Shown here: one piece after another, positions 32,470 to 39,698 of the stretch
Numbering within the stretch: position 1 is the stretch's first letter
Layout: the number at the start of each line of letters is the position of its first letter
DNA from: an uncultured Bacteroidales bacterium
GTDB taxonomy: Bacteria > Bacteroidota > Bacteroidia > Bacteroidales > WCHB1-69
Reading direction: 5' to 3'
NCBI GenBank assembly: GCA_946409645.1
Contig: CAMJXE010000019.1
Coordinates: 1 to 39,698, forward strand
Length of the DNA: 39,698 bases
Notes under the pieces: model-generated
Databases searched by the model: none
Told to the model about the DNA's origin: nothing
Seen by the model: the letters and a program-made list of their open reading frames with translations, nothing else
Program-made: the position numbers and the translations under genes

Positions 32470-32982
32470 TTAGAAGGTGTGTTCCAGCGTGAATGTCAGG
32501 CGTTCCGGATGCGTGGCGATGAAAGAGAGGAATTGCTCCTTCGAACTGAATTGGCCGACAGGTGCATTGTTGAGGCCGAGGTCCTTCACCACACCGTTCT
32601 CAGTGTAGTGGATGTTCGGAACAGCACCGATAACAATGACACCCGTTTCCGGGAGTTCAGACTCGTTATAGACGATTGTTCCCTCGATTTTGGCGGTGAA
32701 CGGAGCCTTGACTTCGAAAGCGGGAAGGGTCCAGGGTGCGGAGACGTTGTTCACTTCCACAGTTTTACCCATAGCGTCAATATATTTGAGGTTGTAGTGG
32801 AAGCAAGGGGTAATGGGTAGCGACTGGCCATTTTGCGTGAAGGAATCCTTCATCTGGTATTGGACGGTGATTTTTTTGCCGCTGGTACCACTGCCTCCAT
32901 TTTCGCCGTTCTCGCGGTTGCAAGAAGCAGCTATCAAACCTCCCACGAACACTATTGTCAGGATAAACAGAAGTTTCTTCAT
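32470..32982 (-). CDS. Small lipoprotein of unknown function
   Basis: A 170-residue lipoprotein, signal MKKLLFILTIVFVGGLIAASC with lipid Cys21, then a Gly/Asn/Ser-rich linker and a beta-rich domain (KKITVQYQMKDSF, TAKIEGTIVYNESELP, VIVIGAVPNIHYTENGVV). No known family is recognised. It follows the lipoprotein gene 33015-33434 by 32 bases and is probably its operon partner; the terminator at 32405-32442 closes both. Confidence 0.72.
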   Translation of the reverse strand: MKKLLFILTIVFVGGLIAASCNRENGENGGSGTSGKKITVQYQMKDSFTQNGQSLPITPCFHYNLKYIDAMGKTVEVNNVSAPWTLPAFEVKAPFTAKIEGTIVYNESELPETGVIVIGAVPNIHYTENGVVKDLGLNNAPVGQFSSKEQFLSFIATHPERLTFTLEHTF

Positions 32983-33014
32983 AGTTCTCTAAGATTTCTA
33001 CGGTAAAAGCAGGA

Positions 33015-33434
33015 TTAATCCTCTTTCAGGGTGCGGGTTAAGATAATCTCATCCGCGTTGGTGTCGCGGTTCGCGAGGATTAAGTTAATTTTGGTGCCGC
33101 CCATAAGAACACCGGGATGATCTGCTCTGGCAGCTTCAACAGCATCCATGGCTTTGTTGAAAGCAGTCTCAGCTCTCTTGCGGACCTCTTTTTTCTCGCC
33201 TCTGAACACATAGATGCGAGAGCTTTCCGTGTAACTGTCAGCACTTGCCTTCATGTTGTCGATGACAACTTTCTCAAAGAAGAAGGCGTAGTTGTTGGCG
33301 ATACCATCTGGAGTGCTTGGGTCAAGCTTAACAGAGAATAGCCAGTCACCATCTTCTCTGGGAGTGCAAGAGGAGAAAATGCCACTCATGGCCACAACGC
33401 AGCAGATTACTGCGATAGATAAGAACTTTTTCAT
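33015..33434 (-). CDS. Small lipoprotein of unknown function
   Basis: A 139-residue lipoprotein from the ATG at 33434: MKKFLSIAVICCVVAMSGIFSSC, lipid Cys23. The frame is open to 33512, but the upstream part lies before the transcript start predicted from the TATTTTTG box at 33509-33502. The mature part contains NNYAFFFEKVVIDNMKAS, a helix (KKEVRKRAETAFNKAMDAVEAAR) and a C-terminal strand pair (TKINLILANRDTNADEIILTRT). I do not recognise the family. It leads the pair with 32470-32982. Confidence 0.72.
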   Translation of the reverse strand: MKKFLSIAVICCVVAMSGIFSSCTPREDGDWLFSVKLDPSTPDGIANNYAFFFEKVVIDNMKASADSYTESSRIYVFRGEKKEVRKRAETAFNKAMDAVEAARADHPGVLMGGTKINLILANRDTNADEIILTRTLKED

Positions 33435-33501
33435 TTTTTTTGTAATTTTTTTTATGAATAATATGTAATTAATTAAGGTTACATAAACTTCTTTGAAAAT
33501 G

Positions 33502-33509
33502 CAAAAATA
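33502..33509 (-). promoter_or_regulatory. -7 promoter box TATTTTTG for the lipoprotein pair
   Basis: TATTTTTG on the minus strand, inside the symmetrical 14-mer ATGTATTTTTGCAT (33512-33499), fits the -7 consensus. It gives a leader of about 60 bases before the ATG at 33434. The same 14-mer recurs in the opposite direction at 33604-33617. Confidence 0.62.
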
Positions 33510-33606
33510 CATTTTTTTAAATAGTGCGCGAAATAATGATTTTGTTCAATCAACGGCAAATTTTTGTATTTTTTGCATCCTTCGAATATGACAATATCAA
33601 AAGATG

Positions 33607-33614
33607 TATTTTTG
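33607..33614 (+). promoter_or_regulatory. -7 promoter box TATTTTTG before an 11-codon ORF
   Basis: TATTTTTG sits exactly between inverted 6-base arms AAGATG (33601-33606) and CATCTT (33615-33620). The distance to the ATG at 33639 (24 bases) is the same as for purL, so it has the geometry of a working promoter. A similar GTATTTTTTGCAT lies 40 bases upstream (33566-33578). Confidence 0.5.
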
Positions 33615-33638
33615 CATCTTAAAAATAATCGAACTGTT

Positions 33639-33671
33639 ATGAAACAGATTATCGTCACAACCCTCATGTAG
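33639..33671 (+). pseudogene. 11-codon ORF, possible stump of a lost exported-protein gene
   Basis: ATG at a normal distance from a good -7 box opens the peptide MKQIIVTTLM and then stops (TAG at 33669-33671). The peptide looks like the first residues of a signal sequence, and no frame continues it in the repeat-rich DNA that follows. It is either a remnant left by deletion or a leader-like micro-ORF; I cannot tell which. Confidence 0.35.
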
Positions 33672-33962
33672 GATCGTAGTTTCTCGAAATTCAGCCTCTT
33701 TACGAAGGCCTGTCGCTACGTCTTATGGCATCGCGAGGCGTTTGGGATTTAGGAGGGCACTCGATGACCGTTCATCGATTCGATTCTCGATTCATTACAT
33801 TCATCGATTCATACGTCATTTCATTCCGTATTCGGGTCCCAGGGCTCGCTACGCTCACCCTCCCAGAGTGAACGACAGCGAGCTCTGGGAGAGTGAACGA
33901 TGCCGACAGACGTGGCGACACTCGGAAGCGTCGGTTACTGCGACGCCCGGAAGCGCCGGCTC
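33672..33962. repeat. Non-coding region with degenerate repeats downstream of the MBOAT gene
   Basis: About 290 bases with no convincing gene. It holds an 11-base direct repeat TTCATCGATTC (33771-33781, 33800-33810) with further CGATTC copies between them, an inverted repeat CTCCCAGAG/CTCTGGGAG (33860-33868, 33883-33891) that could fold as a 9-base-pair stem, direct repeats of GAGTGAACGA (near 33866 and 33891), and CGGAAGCG twice (near 33925 and 33950). Composition is more GC-rich than the AT-rich spacer before it. It may be a dispersed intergenic repeat; no transposase is seen. Confidence 0.55.
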
Positions 33963-35822
33963 CTAAAACTGGAAGTAGATAAACGGCTGCAGGTCGGCGG
34001 TGACGAACTGATAGAGCACGAAGACGACCGCGACCACGATGAGTCCCATCAGCCAAAGCGGAAGCATGGCGAAGTTAATACGGTACCAGCGTTTCCAACG
34101 GTCTGGTAACCAATGGATAATCATGCCCAACACGAACATGATGAAGACACCGCGGTAGTTGGCTACGATGTCGGGAATGGCCGCGACGTTCCACTGCCCG
34201 CCGATGCTGTTGACCATCGCTTTCGCGGTTTCCCACGCCGTTTCATTGGCGATGGCCGGATCGAGGTTGGATCCGGAACGGAAGAACAACCGCGTGAAGC
34301 TGATGAAGACGAAGGTTTGGAAAATGCCCCATGTTTTGTCGAGCCATTCCACCGTCTTTTCGGGTTTGACGAGCGTGAAGACCGTCTTGATGAGCGTGCC
34401 TGCGAACCAGACACCCGTCCACACCACACCGATCATCAACGCGGGATGAGGCCACAAATGATTGGTGATCAAGAATGTGACAAAAAATGCCGTGGAGATG
34501 GTACTGCGCACGAGCATGTTGCAGTGCCGCCAAATCTTGTACGACAAAATGCCGATGCCGTTCAGGCCGCCCCAAATCATGAAATTCCAAGACGCTCCGT
34601 GCCATAGACCGCCTAACAGCATGGTATTCATCATGTTGAGGTTGGTGCTAATCTTCAAACGGGCCTTCTTGCTGACCAACGAAGCGACAATAAACGCCAA
34701 AGCGATACCGCCGATGATGCTGGTCACCACCGCGCTCTTGGTGAGCAGGATGATGACTCCCGCGATGAGCGAGATGCAGAAATAGGTGCCGAAAGTGGCG
34801 TTGCGGTTGCCGCCGAGCGGGATGTAGAGGTAGTCTTTCAGCCAGTTGGAAAGGGAAATGTGCCACCGTTTCCAGAAGTTGCCCGGGCTGGTGGCCTTGT
34901 ACGGCGAGTTGAAGTTCTTCGGCAGGTAGAAGCCCATCAGCATGGCCACGCCGATGGCGATGTCAGTGTAGCCCGAGAAGTCGGCATAGACCTGCAACGA
35001 ATAGACGAACAGGGCCGACAGGTTCTCGAAAGCAGTGAACAAAGAGGGGTTGTTGAAGACCCTGTCCACGAAGTTGACCGCCAAATAGTCGCTCATAATC
35101 AGCTTCTTGGCCAATCCGTTGAGGATCCAAAAGACGGCTATGCCGAACTGACGGCGGGTGAGGAAGAACTTCTTGTAGAGCTGCGGCACGAACTGGTCGG
35201 CGCGAACGATAGGGCCTGCCACCAACTGTGGGAAGAACGACACGTAAAACCCGAAATCGAGAATATTGGAGACGTGCGCGATTTTTCGTTTATAAACATC
35301 CACCAAGTAGCTGATATTCTGGAAGGTATAGAACGAAATACCCACGGGAAGCAGAATCTTGGAGGCATCGAAGTAGTCGGTTCCCGACCACTCGTTGGCC
35401 CACTGCGCAAGCCAATTGATGACCTCATGTTCGCTACCCACGATGGTGTTATAGGCATCGGTGCAGAAGTAGGCGTACTTAAAGTAGAAGAGTACCAGCA
35501 AGTTAATGACCACACCGGAAATCATGAATGTCTTGCGCAGACCGTTGCGCTGCGATTTGTCCATGAAGATGCCGAGAAAGTAGTCTAAGAAGGTGTCAAA
35601 CAGCAAGATAAGAACGAAAAGTCCGGAGGTTTTATAGTAGAAAAGCAAGCTGACGAAGAAGAGGAACGTGTTGCGCAACAGCCTTTTGCGATGGAGTAGC
35701 GCAAAGAGGGCGAACACGATGGCAAAGAAAGCCCAGAAGTTGAACTGGGTGAACAGCAACGGATGTGTCTCGTCGAACGAGAACAGGTTGATCAAGAATT
35801 GTGAAATATTCTCCCAAGTCAT
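33963..35822 (-). CDS. MBOAT family O-acyltransferase (AlgI/PatA-like)
   Basis: A 619-residue polytopic inner-membrane protein with roughly twelve helices, homologous to AlgI and PatA, which move acetyl groups across the membrane for O-acetylation of exopolysaccharide or peptidoglycan. AlgI-type blocks seen: SFYTFQNISYLVDVYK, FPQLVAGPIVRADQF, VYADFSGYTDIAIGVAMLMGF with NFNSPY, FWKRWHISLSNWLKDYLYIPLGGN and the active-site histidine region GGLWHGASWNFMIWGG near residue 408. It is last in an operon: its ATG overlaps the stop of the adjacent SGNH gene (ATGA, 35822-35819). The substrate glycan is not known from sequence. Confidence 0.92.
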   Translation of the reverse strand: MTWENISQFLINLFSFDETHPLLFTQFNFWAFFAIVFALFALLHRKRLLRNTFLFFVSLLFYYKTSGLFVLILLFDTFLDYFLGIFMDKSQRNGLRKTFMISGVVINLLVLFYFKYAYFCTDAYNTIVGSEHEVINWLAQWANEWSGTDYFDASKILLPVGISFYTFQNISYLVDVYKRKIAHVSNILDFGFYVSFFPQLVAGPIVRADQFVPQLYKKFFLTRRQFGIAVFWILNGLAKKLIMSDYLAVNFVDRVFNNPSLFTAFENLSALFVYSLQVYADFSGYTDIAIGVAMLMGFYLPKNFNSPYKATSPGNFWKRWHISLSNWLKDYLYIPLGGNRNATFGTYFCISLIAGVIILLTKSAVVTSIIGGIALAFIVASLVSKKARLKISTNLNMMNTMLLGGLWHGASWNFMIWGGLNGIGILSYKIWRHCNMLVRSTISTAFFVTFLITNHLWPHPALMIGVVWTGVWFAGTLIKTVFTLVKPEKTVEWLDKTWGIFQTFVFISFTRLFFRSGSNLDPAIANETAWETAKAMVNSIGGQWNVAAIPDIVANYRGVFIMFVLGMIIHWLPDRWKRWYRINFAMLPLWLMGLIVVAVVFVLYQFVTADLQPFIYFQF

Positions 35823-37129
35823 GGTTGCAGGTTTTTAAGTGGTTGAACAAAAGCGTGCCAGAAGAGGTCGCCGATGAGGTTGTAGCCATTCACGGTGAAG
35901 TGGACGCGGTCTTTCTGCGCCAATCCTTTGGCCTGCCATTTGGCCATGGAGCCGAGTCCGCCCATTACTTCGAACTGGTCCCAGCAGGCACCGCCCGTGA
36001 GGTCGGCCAAGCGCTTCATCGTCTCGCTTACCTGCGGACCGGTCTGGTTCACCGTGTAACGTCCCCGTCTTGCCTTCTTCCAAGTGTCGTTGTTCGACAG
36101 GAAGATAAACGCGCATTCGGGATTGGCCTCGCGAATGCGACGGATAAGTTGTAAATAGTTGTTTTTGAATACGGTAGAGTCAAAGTCGTTGCCAAAAGCG
36201 TCGTTCACACCGATGCCGAAAATCACCAAGTCGGGAGGGAAGGCCTTCATGTCACGGGTGAAATTCTTACAACGCAAATAAGAGGGCACCGCCGCGCCGT
36301 TAACGCCTATGGACGTGAACGTTACACCTGGTTTGCCGTTTTTCAGCCACAGCCCGTTCACAAAAAACGTGTCCACAGCGCCGCAGGGGAAGTAGAAGGT
36401 GAACTCCTGCAATGGACGGTCGAGGTAGAAGTAGTAGCGCTCATTCTCCAAGTCGCTTTCGTCAGGGAAACGCCAAATAGTGTCGTATTTCAGAATCGGA
36501 TCGACATAGTGGCCGTTGGAGCGTCCGAAGAGGACGAGCGTGTCGGTGGCGAAATCGTAGTCCGGCTCGTTCATCGTGAATTTGATGGACTGCACAGACT
36601 GCGCACAATAGACTGAAATGCCCGACATGCCCAACGGGGACGGATACTCCTTATAGACGTTGCGAATCAGCGAGAAAACATCCGAGCGGGTGATTTTGTA
36701 GTCGCGGGGATTGTTGCAGGCGTTGGCCGCCGAGTATGGAAAGATCAGTCCCCGGTCGGCAGGTTCGGCACCGTATTCCGCCAACACATGCTTGCGGATG
36801 CGGTGCGACATCGTGCCCGCCTGCACGTGCGAGCCGCCGATGTGCATAATATGGACGTTTCCCCGCTTGTTTTGGATGACATCGTTCCATTTTTGGTAAA
36901 AACGCACCAGTTTCATGCTGTCTTTGCCCCAATAGAGCGTGTCGTCGTTGAATTGAATGAAGGAAAACGTGGAATCGTAGTCAGAAAACAATTCGGGAAG
37001 CACCCACACGGCAGAGGTGTCCGACTGCATCTCTAACGCCACGCTGTCGGTGGTTTCGTCCGTCTGCGCAAACGATTGCATTACACAGAATATCAATGGG
37101 ATAAGTATCAGTTTTCGGCGGCCTCCCAT
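35819..37129 (-). CDS. Exported SGNH/GDSL hydrolase family protein (first of two)
   Basis: A 436-residue protein with signal peptide (about 1-21, ending SFAQ). The SGNH layout is visible: block I MHIGGSHVQAG (Ser near residue 100, GGS in place of GDS), a block with VIFGIGVNDAFGND near 300, and the C-terminal Asp-His pair in KDRVHFTVNGYNLIGD near 408. Such proteins transfer or remove acetyl groups on glycans. The start overlaps the upstream SGNH gene by 22 bases and the stop overlaps the MBOAT start by four, so the three genes are one operon. By analogy with PatB/AlgX/AlgJ it may move acetyl groups delivered by the MBOAT protein onto a periplasmic glycan. Confidence 0.85.
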   Translation of the reverse strand: MGGRRKLILIPLIFCVMQSFAQTDETTDSVALEMQSDTSAVWVLPELFSDYDSTFSFIQFNDDTLYWGKDSMKLVRFYQKWNDVIQNKRGNVHIMHIGGSHVQAGTMSHRIRKHVLAEYGAEPADRGLIFPYSAANACNNPRDYKITRSDVFSLIRNVYKEYPSPLGMSGISVYCAQSVQSIKFTMNEPDYDFATDTLVLFGRSNGHYVDPILKYDTIWRFPDESDLENERYYFYLDRPLQEFTFYFPCGAVDTFFVNGLWLKNGKPGVTFTSIGVNGAAVPSYLRCKNFTRDMKAFPPDLVIFGIGVNDAFGNDFDSTVFKNNYLQLIRRIREANPECAFIFLSNNDTWKKARRGRYTVNQTGPQVSETMKRLADLTGGACWDQFEVMGGLGSMAKWQAKGLAQKDRVHFTVNGYNLIGDLFWHAFVQPLKNLQP

Positions 37130-38619
37130 AGATTGTCGAATTGTTGTTCACCCATCTTTCGGCGGGTGAGGTAGAGTTCATACAAGGTCGCGAAATTCTC
37201 GGACAGCGTCTTGCCCACGTAATTCGCACCCGTGGGGGTGAAGTGTACGTAGTCGGGACCCGCCCAGCCCTTCTTTACCCACGCCACCATGGCGTTACGC
37301 CCGCCCATCACCTCATACAAATCCCAGTAAGCCACATGGTTACGCAGGCACATATTGCGCAAGCTGTCAATCATGGCGGGTAAGAATTTGTAAGTCTGAA
37401 GGGTGCCGCTATAGGAGTGGCTCATGTCGGAAGGACCGATGAAGAAGATAGTGGCGTTAGGGCACACGTTCTTCACGCGGCGTATCTGCTTCTGCATTTG
37501 GGCGCAATAGTCGTTGATGGACTTGGTGCTATAGACCGACGGCACCGTGTTGCCACCGAACTGCATGATGATCATGCCGACGTTGGAGAGTTGGTAACAC
37601 TTGCGCAGGATGGTGTCGGTGACGAGGGTGAACTGGTTGCCGGAGGAGCTTCGCAGCGGGATGTTATCGACGCTCACACCCGGGCCGTTGTCGATCATGA
37701 TGCCGTAGATATCGGCGGTGCCTTGCATGTTGATACGCAACGAGGCAGTGGAAGAATCTGTCTGCCAGCGGAATGCGTGGATGCCAGCACCTTCACTCGT
37801 GCAAGCGGAGTCGTAACCGTGTTTGAGGTCGCTGAGGGTGGCGCGGAACTTGCCGTCGTGGTCGTTATAGAGCAGTGTGACGCGGGAGAACCGTTTCACG
37901 CGACTGTCGGTGCGTTTGTTGGAGGTGGCGTTGGCGGTGAAGGTGCCGCTGCCGGTCAGTCGGTAGCATTTGAGCATGTGGCCGTAGTTCCCCTTTGCCC
38001 GCGCTCCGTCACCGTAGGTCGAATAGAGAGTGAAAGGGCCGGAGGCCGACTGGCTCACCGCGTAGGAGGCAACGGTTTGAACAGCAGGTAGTAAGCCTGG
38101 ACCTCCACCGCCGAACTTCGACTGGAAGTAGGCGCGCAGATTACCCGAAATGCGGTCCATTTCAATCTGCGAGTCACCGTAGTGCAACACGCGCAACACC
38201 TCGCCTTTTCCCTTTGCAGCGGCAGCTTTCTCAAAAAAATTGTCAAAATAGGTGACATCGCCATCAGGCAAGTAGAAATGGCCTTCTGAAGCGAGGGTGG
38301 TCTTGAAATGTTCGAGCGTATCTATTTGTTCCTCTATGCGTTTTTGCTTGATGGAATCCTCCTTGGCGATCTCCGCGATAATTGCCTCGCGTTTTTTGCG
38401 ATTAAAGAGAGTAGGTTTGGGGATGCGTTTGTCGCGTGAAAGGCTGTCGCCGGGCAGGTCTGGAAGGTCGGCATCGGGATCGGCCAGCACATTTTCGATA
38501 GAGGGGAAGTTAATCGTGTGCTTGGCCAGCGTGACACCATCCTCGGGAAAGAAAAAGCTGATAATTCCTAAACAGGTGATTATCAAAATGATAAATAACG
38601 CAATTTGCCAAGGTTTCAT
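37108..38619 (-). CDS. Membrane-anchored SGNH/GDSL hydrolase family protein (second)
   Basis: A 503-residue protein with an N-terminal membrane anchor (about 4-24, IALFIILIITCLGIISFFF), a long charged stalk (about 60-110, coiled-coil-like) and an SGNH domain: block I VLHYGDSQIEMDR (Ser near 149), MQFGGNTVPS near 355, and the catalytic-type D-x-x-H in GPDYVHFTPTGANYVGK near 458. The C-terminal half differs clearly from the first SGNH protein, so the two are distant relatives, not a recent duplication. A TACCTTTG -7 box at 38656-38649 gives a leader of about 25 bases. The product probably sits in the periplasm and works with the MBOAT protein on O-acetylation. Confidence 0.83.
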   Translation of the reverse strand: MKPWQIALFIILIITCLGIISFFFPEDGVTLAKHTINFPSIENVLADPDADLPDLPGDSLSRDKRIPKPTLFNRKKREAIIAEIAKEDSIKQKRIEEQIDTLEHFKTTLASEGHFYLPDGDVTYFDNFFEKAAAAKGKGEVLRVLHYGDSQIEMDRISGNLRAYFQSKFGGGGPGLLPAVQTVASYAVSQSASGPFTLYSTYGDGARAKGNYGHMLKCYRLTGSGTFTANATSNKRTDSRVKRFSRVTLLYNDHDGKFRATLSDLKHGYDSACTSEGAGIHAFRWQTDSSTASLRINMQGTADIYGIMIDNGPGVSVDNIPLRSSSGNQFTLVTDTILRKCYQLSNVGMIIMQFGGNTVPSVYSTKSINDYCAQMQKQIRRVKNVCPNATIFFIGPSDMSHSYSGTLQTYKFLPAMIDSLRNMCLRNHVAYWDLYEVMGGRNAMVAWVKKGWAGPDYVHFTPTGANYVGKTLSENFATLYELYLTRRKMGEQQFDNLWEAAEN

Positions 38620-38648
38620 ATACTTTTCTGCCCGATTTTTTGAGGGCG

Positions 38649-38656
38649 CAAAGGTA
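38649..38656 (-). promoter_or_regulatory. -7 promoter box TACCTTTG for the O-acetylation operon
   Basis: TACCTTTG followed by CGCC on the minus strand, 30 bases before the ATG at 38619, matches the Bacteroidota consensus. Confidence 0.65.
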
Positions 38657-38737
38657 CACTTTTTTTATGATGATTGGAGAATAAGATTATATGATGATTA
38701 GAGGATGAAATTATAATTTGCAGGGAGAAAAAAAACG

Positions 38738-38745
38738 TATTTTTG
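38738..38745 (+). promoter_or_regulatory. -7 promoter box TATTTTTG for the alpha/beta hydrolase
   Basis: TATTTTTG followed by CCGTC, 24 bases before the ATG at 38770. A TTTG at 38717-38720 is 17 bases upstream and may be the -33 element. Confidence 0.65.
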
Positions 38746-38769
38746 CCGTCACGAAAATACTGTTGAGCT

Positions 38770-39510
38770 ATGGAATTTCACACCTGCGGAAACCCTACAA
38801 AACCGACCCTCCTGCTGCTACCCGGATTGGGAGTGTCGCACGAGATTTTCCTTCCTTTGGTGGCATTACTGAAGGAGGACTTCCGTATTGTCACGGCAGA
38901 TATTGATGGATTCCTGCTCGGCAAGCCCTCGCGATTCACCTCCGTCGATGACCAGGCGGCACAAGTCAACCGTTACATTCAAGAGCATTTCGGCGGGGCG
39001 TTAGACGTGGCCTACGGTCTGTCGTTAGGCGGCAAGATTCTCTCTCGGATGATGGAGCGCAACGAAATCGCCATCAGCCATGCCATTATGGACGCTGCGC
39101 CGCTGCTGCCGTTGCCGAAATGGAGCGTGGGACCGCTGCGCTACTACCAAGCCCTTAATGTCTGGACCTGCTACCACTGGACCGGATTTTGGCGGTGGCT
39201 GTTCCATTCGCACTACTTCGACGTGCTTTTAGACGAGGTGAAGAAGGTGTTCCCTTCAGACAGGACCCGTGCCGTGCGAGAAGGATACAAATCCGTCTAT
39301 ACCAACAAGTTGGAATCCATCGCCGGCCCCGACATCCACTATTGGTACGGCACCAAGGAAGCCTTCGTTGCGAAGCCGCAGGTTAAGCATCTATTGTCAA
39401 TAAGTCCCGGTGTCCATGTGGAGATCTTTGACAAGATGAACCACGGACAGCTGTTGGTGGACCACCCGGAGGAGGTGGCGCGGAGGATAACGAGGATAGT
39501 TGACAGTTAG
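38770..39510 (+). CDS. Alpha/beta hydrolase
   Basis: A 246-residue cytosolic alpha/beta-hydrolase-fold protein. TLLLLPGLGVSHEIF near residue 15-28 forms the oxyanion-hole strand, YGLSLGGKI carries the nucleophile Ser85 in the G-x-S-x-G elbow, and the catalytic His is H224 in DKMNHGQLLVDHPEEV. The acid is probably in DIHYWYGTKEAF or nearby. Substrate not predictable; the lid (about 115-170) is rich in Trp and Tyr (WTCYHWTGFWRWLF), suggesting a hydrophobic substrate. It is divergent from the O-acetylation operon and convergent with the HlyD-type gene (12 bases between stops). Confidence 0.85.
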   Translation: MEFHTCGNPTKPTLLLLPGLGVSHEIFLPLVALLKEDFRIVTADIDGFLLGKPSRFTSVDDQAAQVNRYIQEHFGGALDVAYGLSLGGKILSRMMERNEIAISHAIMDAAPLLPLPKWSVGPLRYYQALNVWTCYHWTGFWRWLFHSHYFDVLLDEVKKVFPSDRTRAVREGYKSVYTNKLESIAGPDIHYWYGTKEAFVAKPQVKHLLSISPGVHVEIFDKMNHGQLLVDHPEEVARRITRIVDS

Positions 39511-39522
39511 CTTTACATATCA

Positions 39523-39698
39523 TCATTTCTTTATCACCGCCCTAATCGGATTGATGAACTTGTCCAACAGCCTTAGGTCTTCTGTGATGATTTCTGCCGT
39601 ACCTGTCATTTCCTGGCTGAAAGTCAACTCCTTACCGTATGTGGTAACCAGATTCTCCGGAAACTCTACCTCAAGCATATAGGCTTTGGTGTTTTCAT
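39523..39698 (-). CDS. HlyD-family membrane fusion protein, C-terminal fragment
   Basis: A minus-strand frame open from the window edge to a stop at 39525-39523 (58 codons). The residues include YMLEVEFPENLVTTYGKELT, then FSQEMTGTAEIITEDLRLLD and KFINPIRAVIKK, which match the C-terminus of Bacteroidota HlyD-type membrane fusion proteins of bacteriocin or peptide export ABC transporters: the tail motif of Gln-Glu-Met-x-Gly-x-Ala-x-Ile-Ile-Thr and a short basic end. The rest, and probably its ABC transporter, lies outside the window. Confidence 0.72.
   Translation of the reverse strand, partial: ENTKAYMLEVEFPENLVTTYGKELTFSQEMTGTAEIITEDLRLLDKFINPIRAVIKK

Noticed and set aside
33742..33966. 74-codon plus-strand frame in the repeat region
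   Set aside because: Made of the direct and inverted repeats, with no start context and low-complexity product.
34860..35588. 242-codon plus-strand frame inside the MBOAT gene
   Set aside because: Shadow of a membrane protein gene; the plus-strand product is charged and resembles no family.

Overview
The window looks like a chromosomal segment from a member of the Bacteroidota, most likely order Bacteroidales. Start sites are repeatedly preceded by the Bacteroidota -7 promoter element TAnnTTTG (at least ten clear cases). Shine-Dalgarno sequences are mostly weak or absent. Lipoproteins begin MKK with SC/GC/AC lipoboxes. The gene content also fits: an HmuYRSTUV-type heme locus, a peptidase C69 dipeptidase, a bifunctional nuclease with a UVR tail, and MBOAT plus SGNH clusters. 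I saw no tRNA, rRNA, CRISPR array, transposase or phage gene. I do not assign a genus.

Layout. 1-1365 (minus): a beta-barrel-like outer-membrane protein translationally coupled to a partial helix-hairpin-helix exported protein. 1504-2730 (plus): queA, probably on a leaderless mRNA. 2716-5699 (minus): an operon of C69 dipeptidase, acyl-ACP thioesterase and a conserved unknown, divergent from hflX (5807-6997, plus). 7005-16316 (minus): a heme acquisition operon of calycin-like lipoprotein, hmuY, hmuR (TonB receptor), hmuS (CobN-like, membrane anchored), hmuT (polytopic), hmuU (MotA/TolQ/ExbB) and hmuV (DUF2149). 16502-20652 (minus): a periplasmic YiiX-type cysteine hydrolase coupled to sbcC. 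20818-27178 (plus): purL, a bifunctional nuclease and recQ. 27275-29526 (minus): a GlsB/YeaQ small membrane protein, a NAGPA-type phosphodiester glycosidase and L-threonine aldolase.

29664-32315 (plus): a compact ECF sigma-factor cluster (sigma factor, 89-residue one-helix membrane protein, secreted protein, lipoprotein) followed by another lipoprotein and a strong terminator. A shared bipartite motif, ATGTAGT-N17-CGTTnTTA, lies in front of both the sigma gene and the last lipoprotein gene. 32470-33434 (minus): two small lipoproteins. 33435-33962: a non-coding stretch with clustered promoter-like repeats, an 11-codon ORF that looks like the stump of a lost gene, and degenerate repeats. 33963-38619 (minus): an O-acetylation operon of two different SGNH hydrolases and an MBOAT acyltransferase. 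38770-39510 (plus): an alpha/beta hydrolase. 39523-39698 (minus): the C-terminus of an HlyD-type membrane fusion protein.

The most coherent systems are the heme locus, where HmuY captures heme, HmuR imports it, the CobN-like HmuS probably removes or inserts the metal, and HmuTUV probably supply membrane energy; the ECF sigma cluster, whose function is unknown; and the envelope O-acetylation operon. Most other genes are ordinary housekeeping genes.
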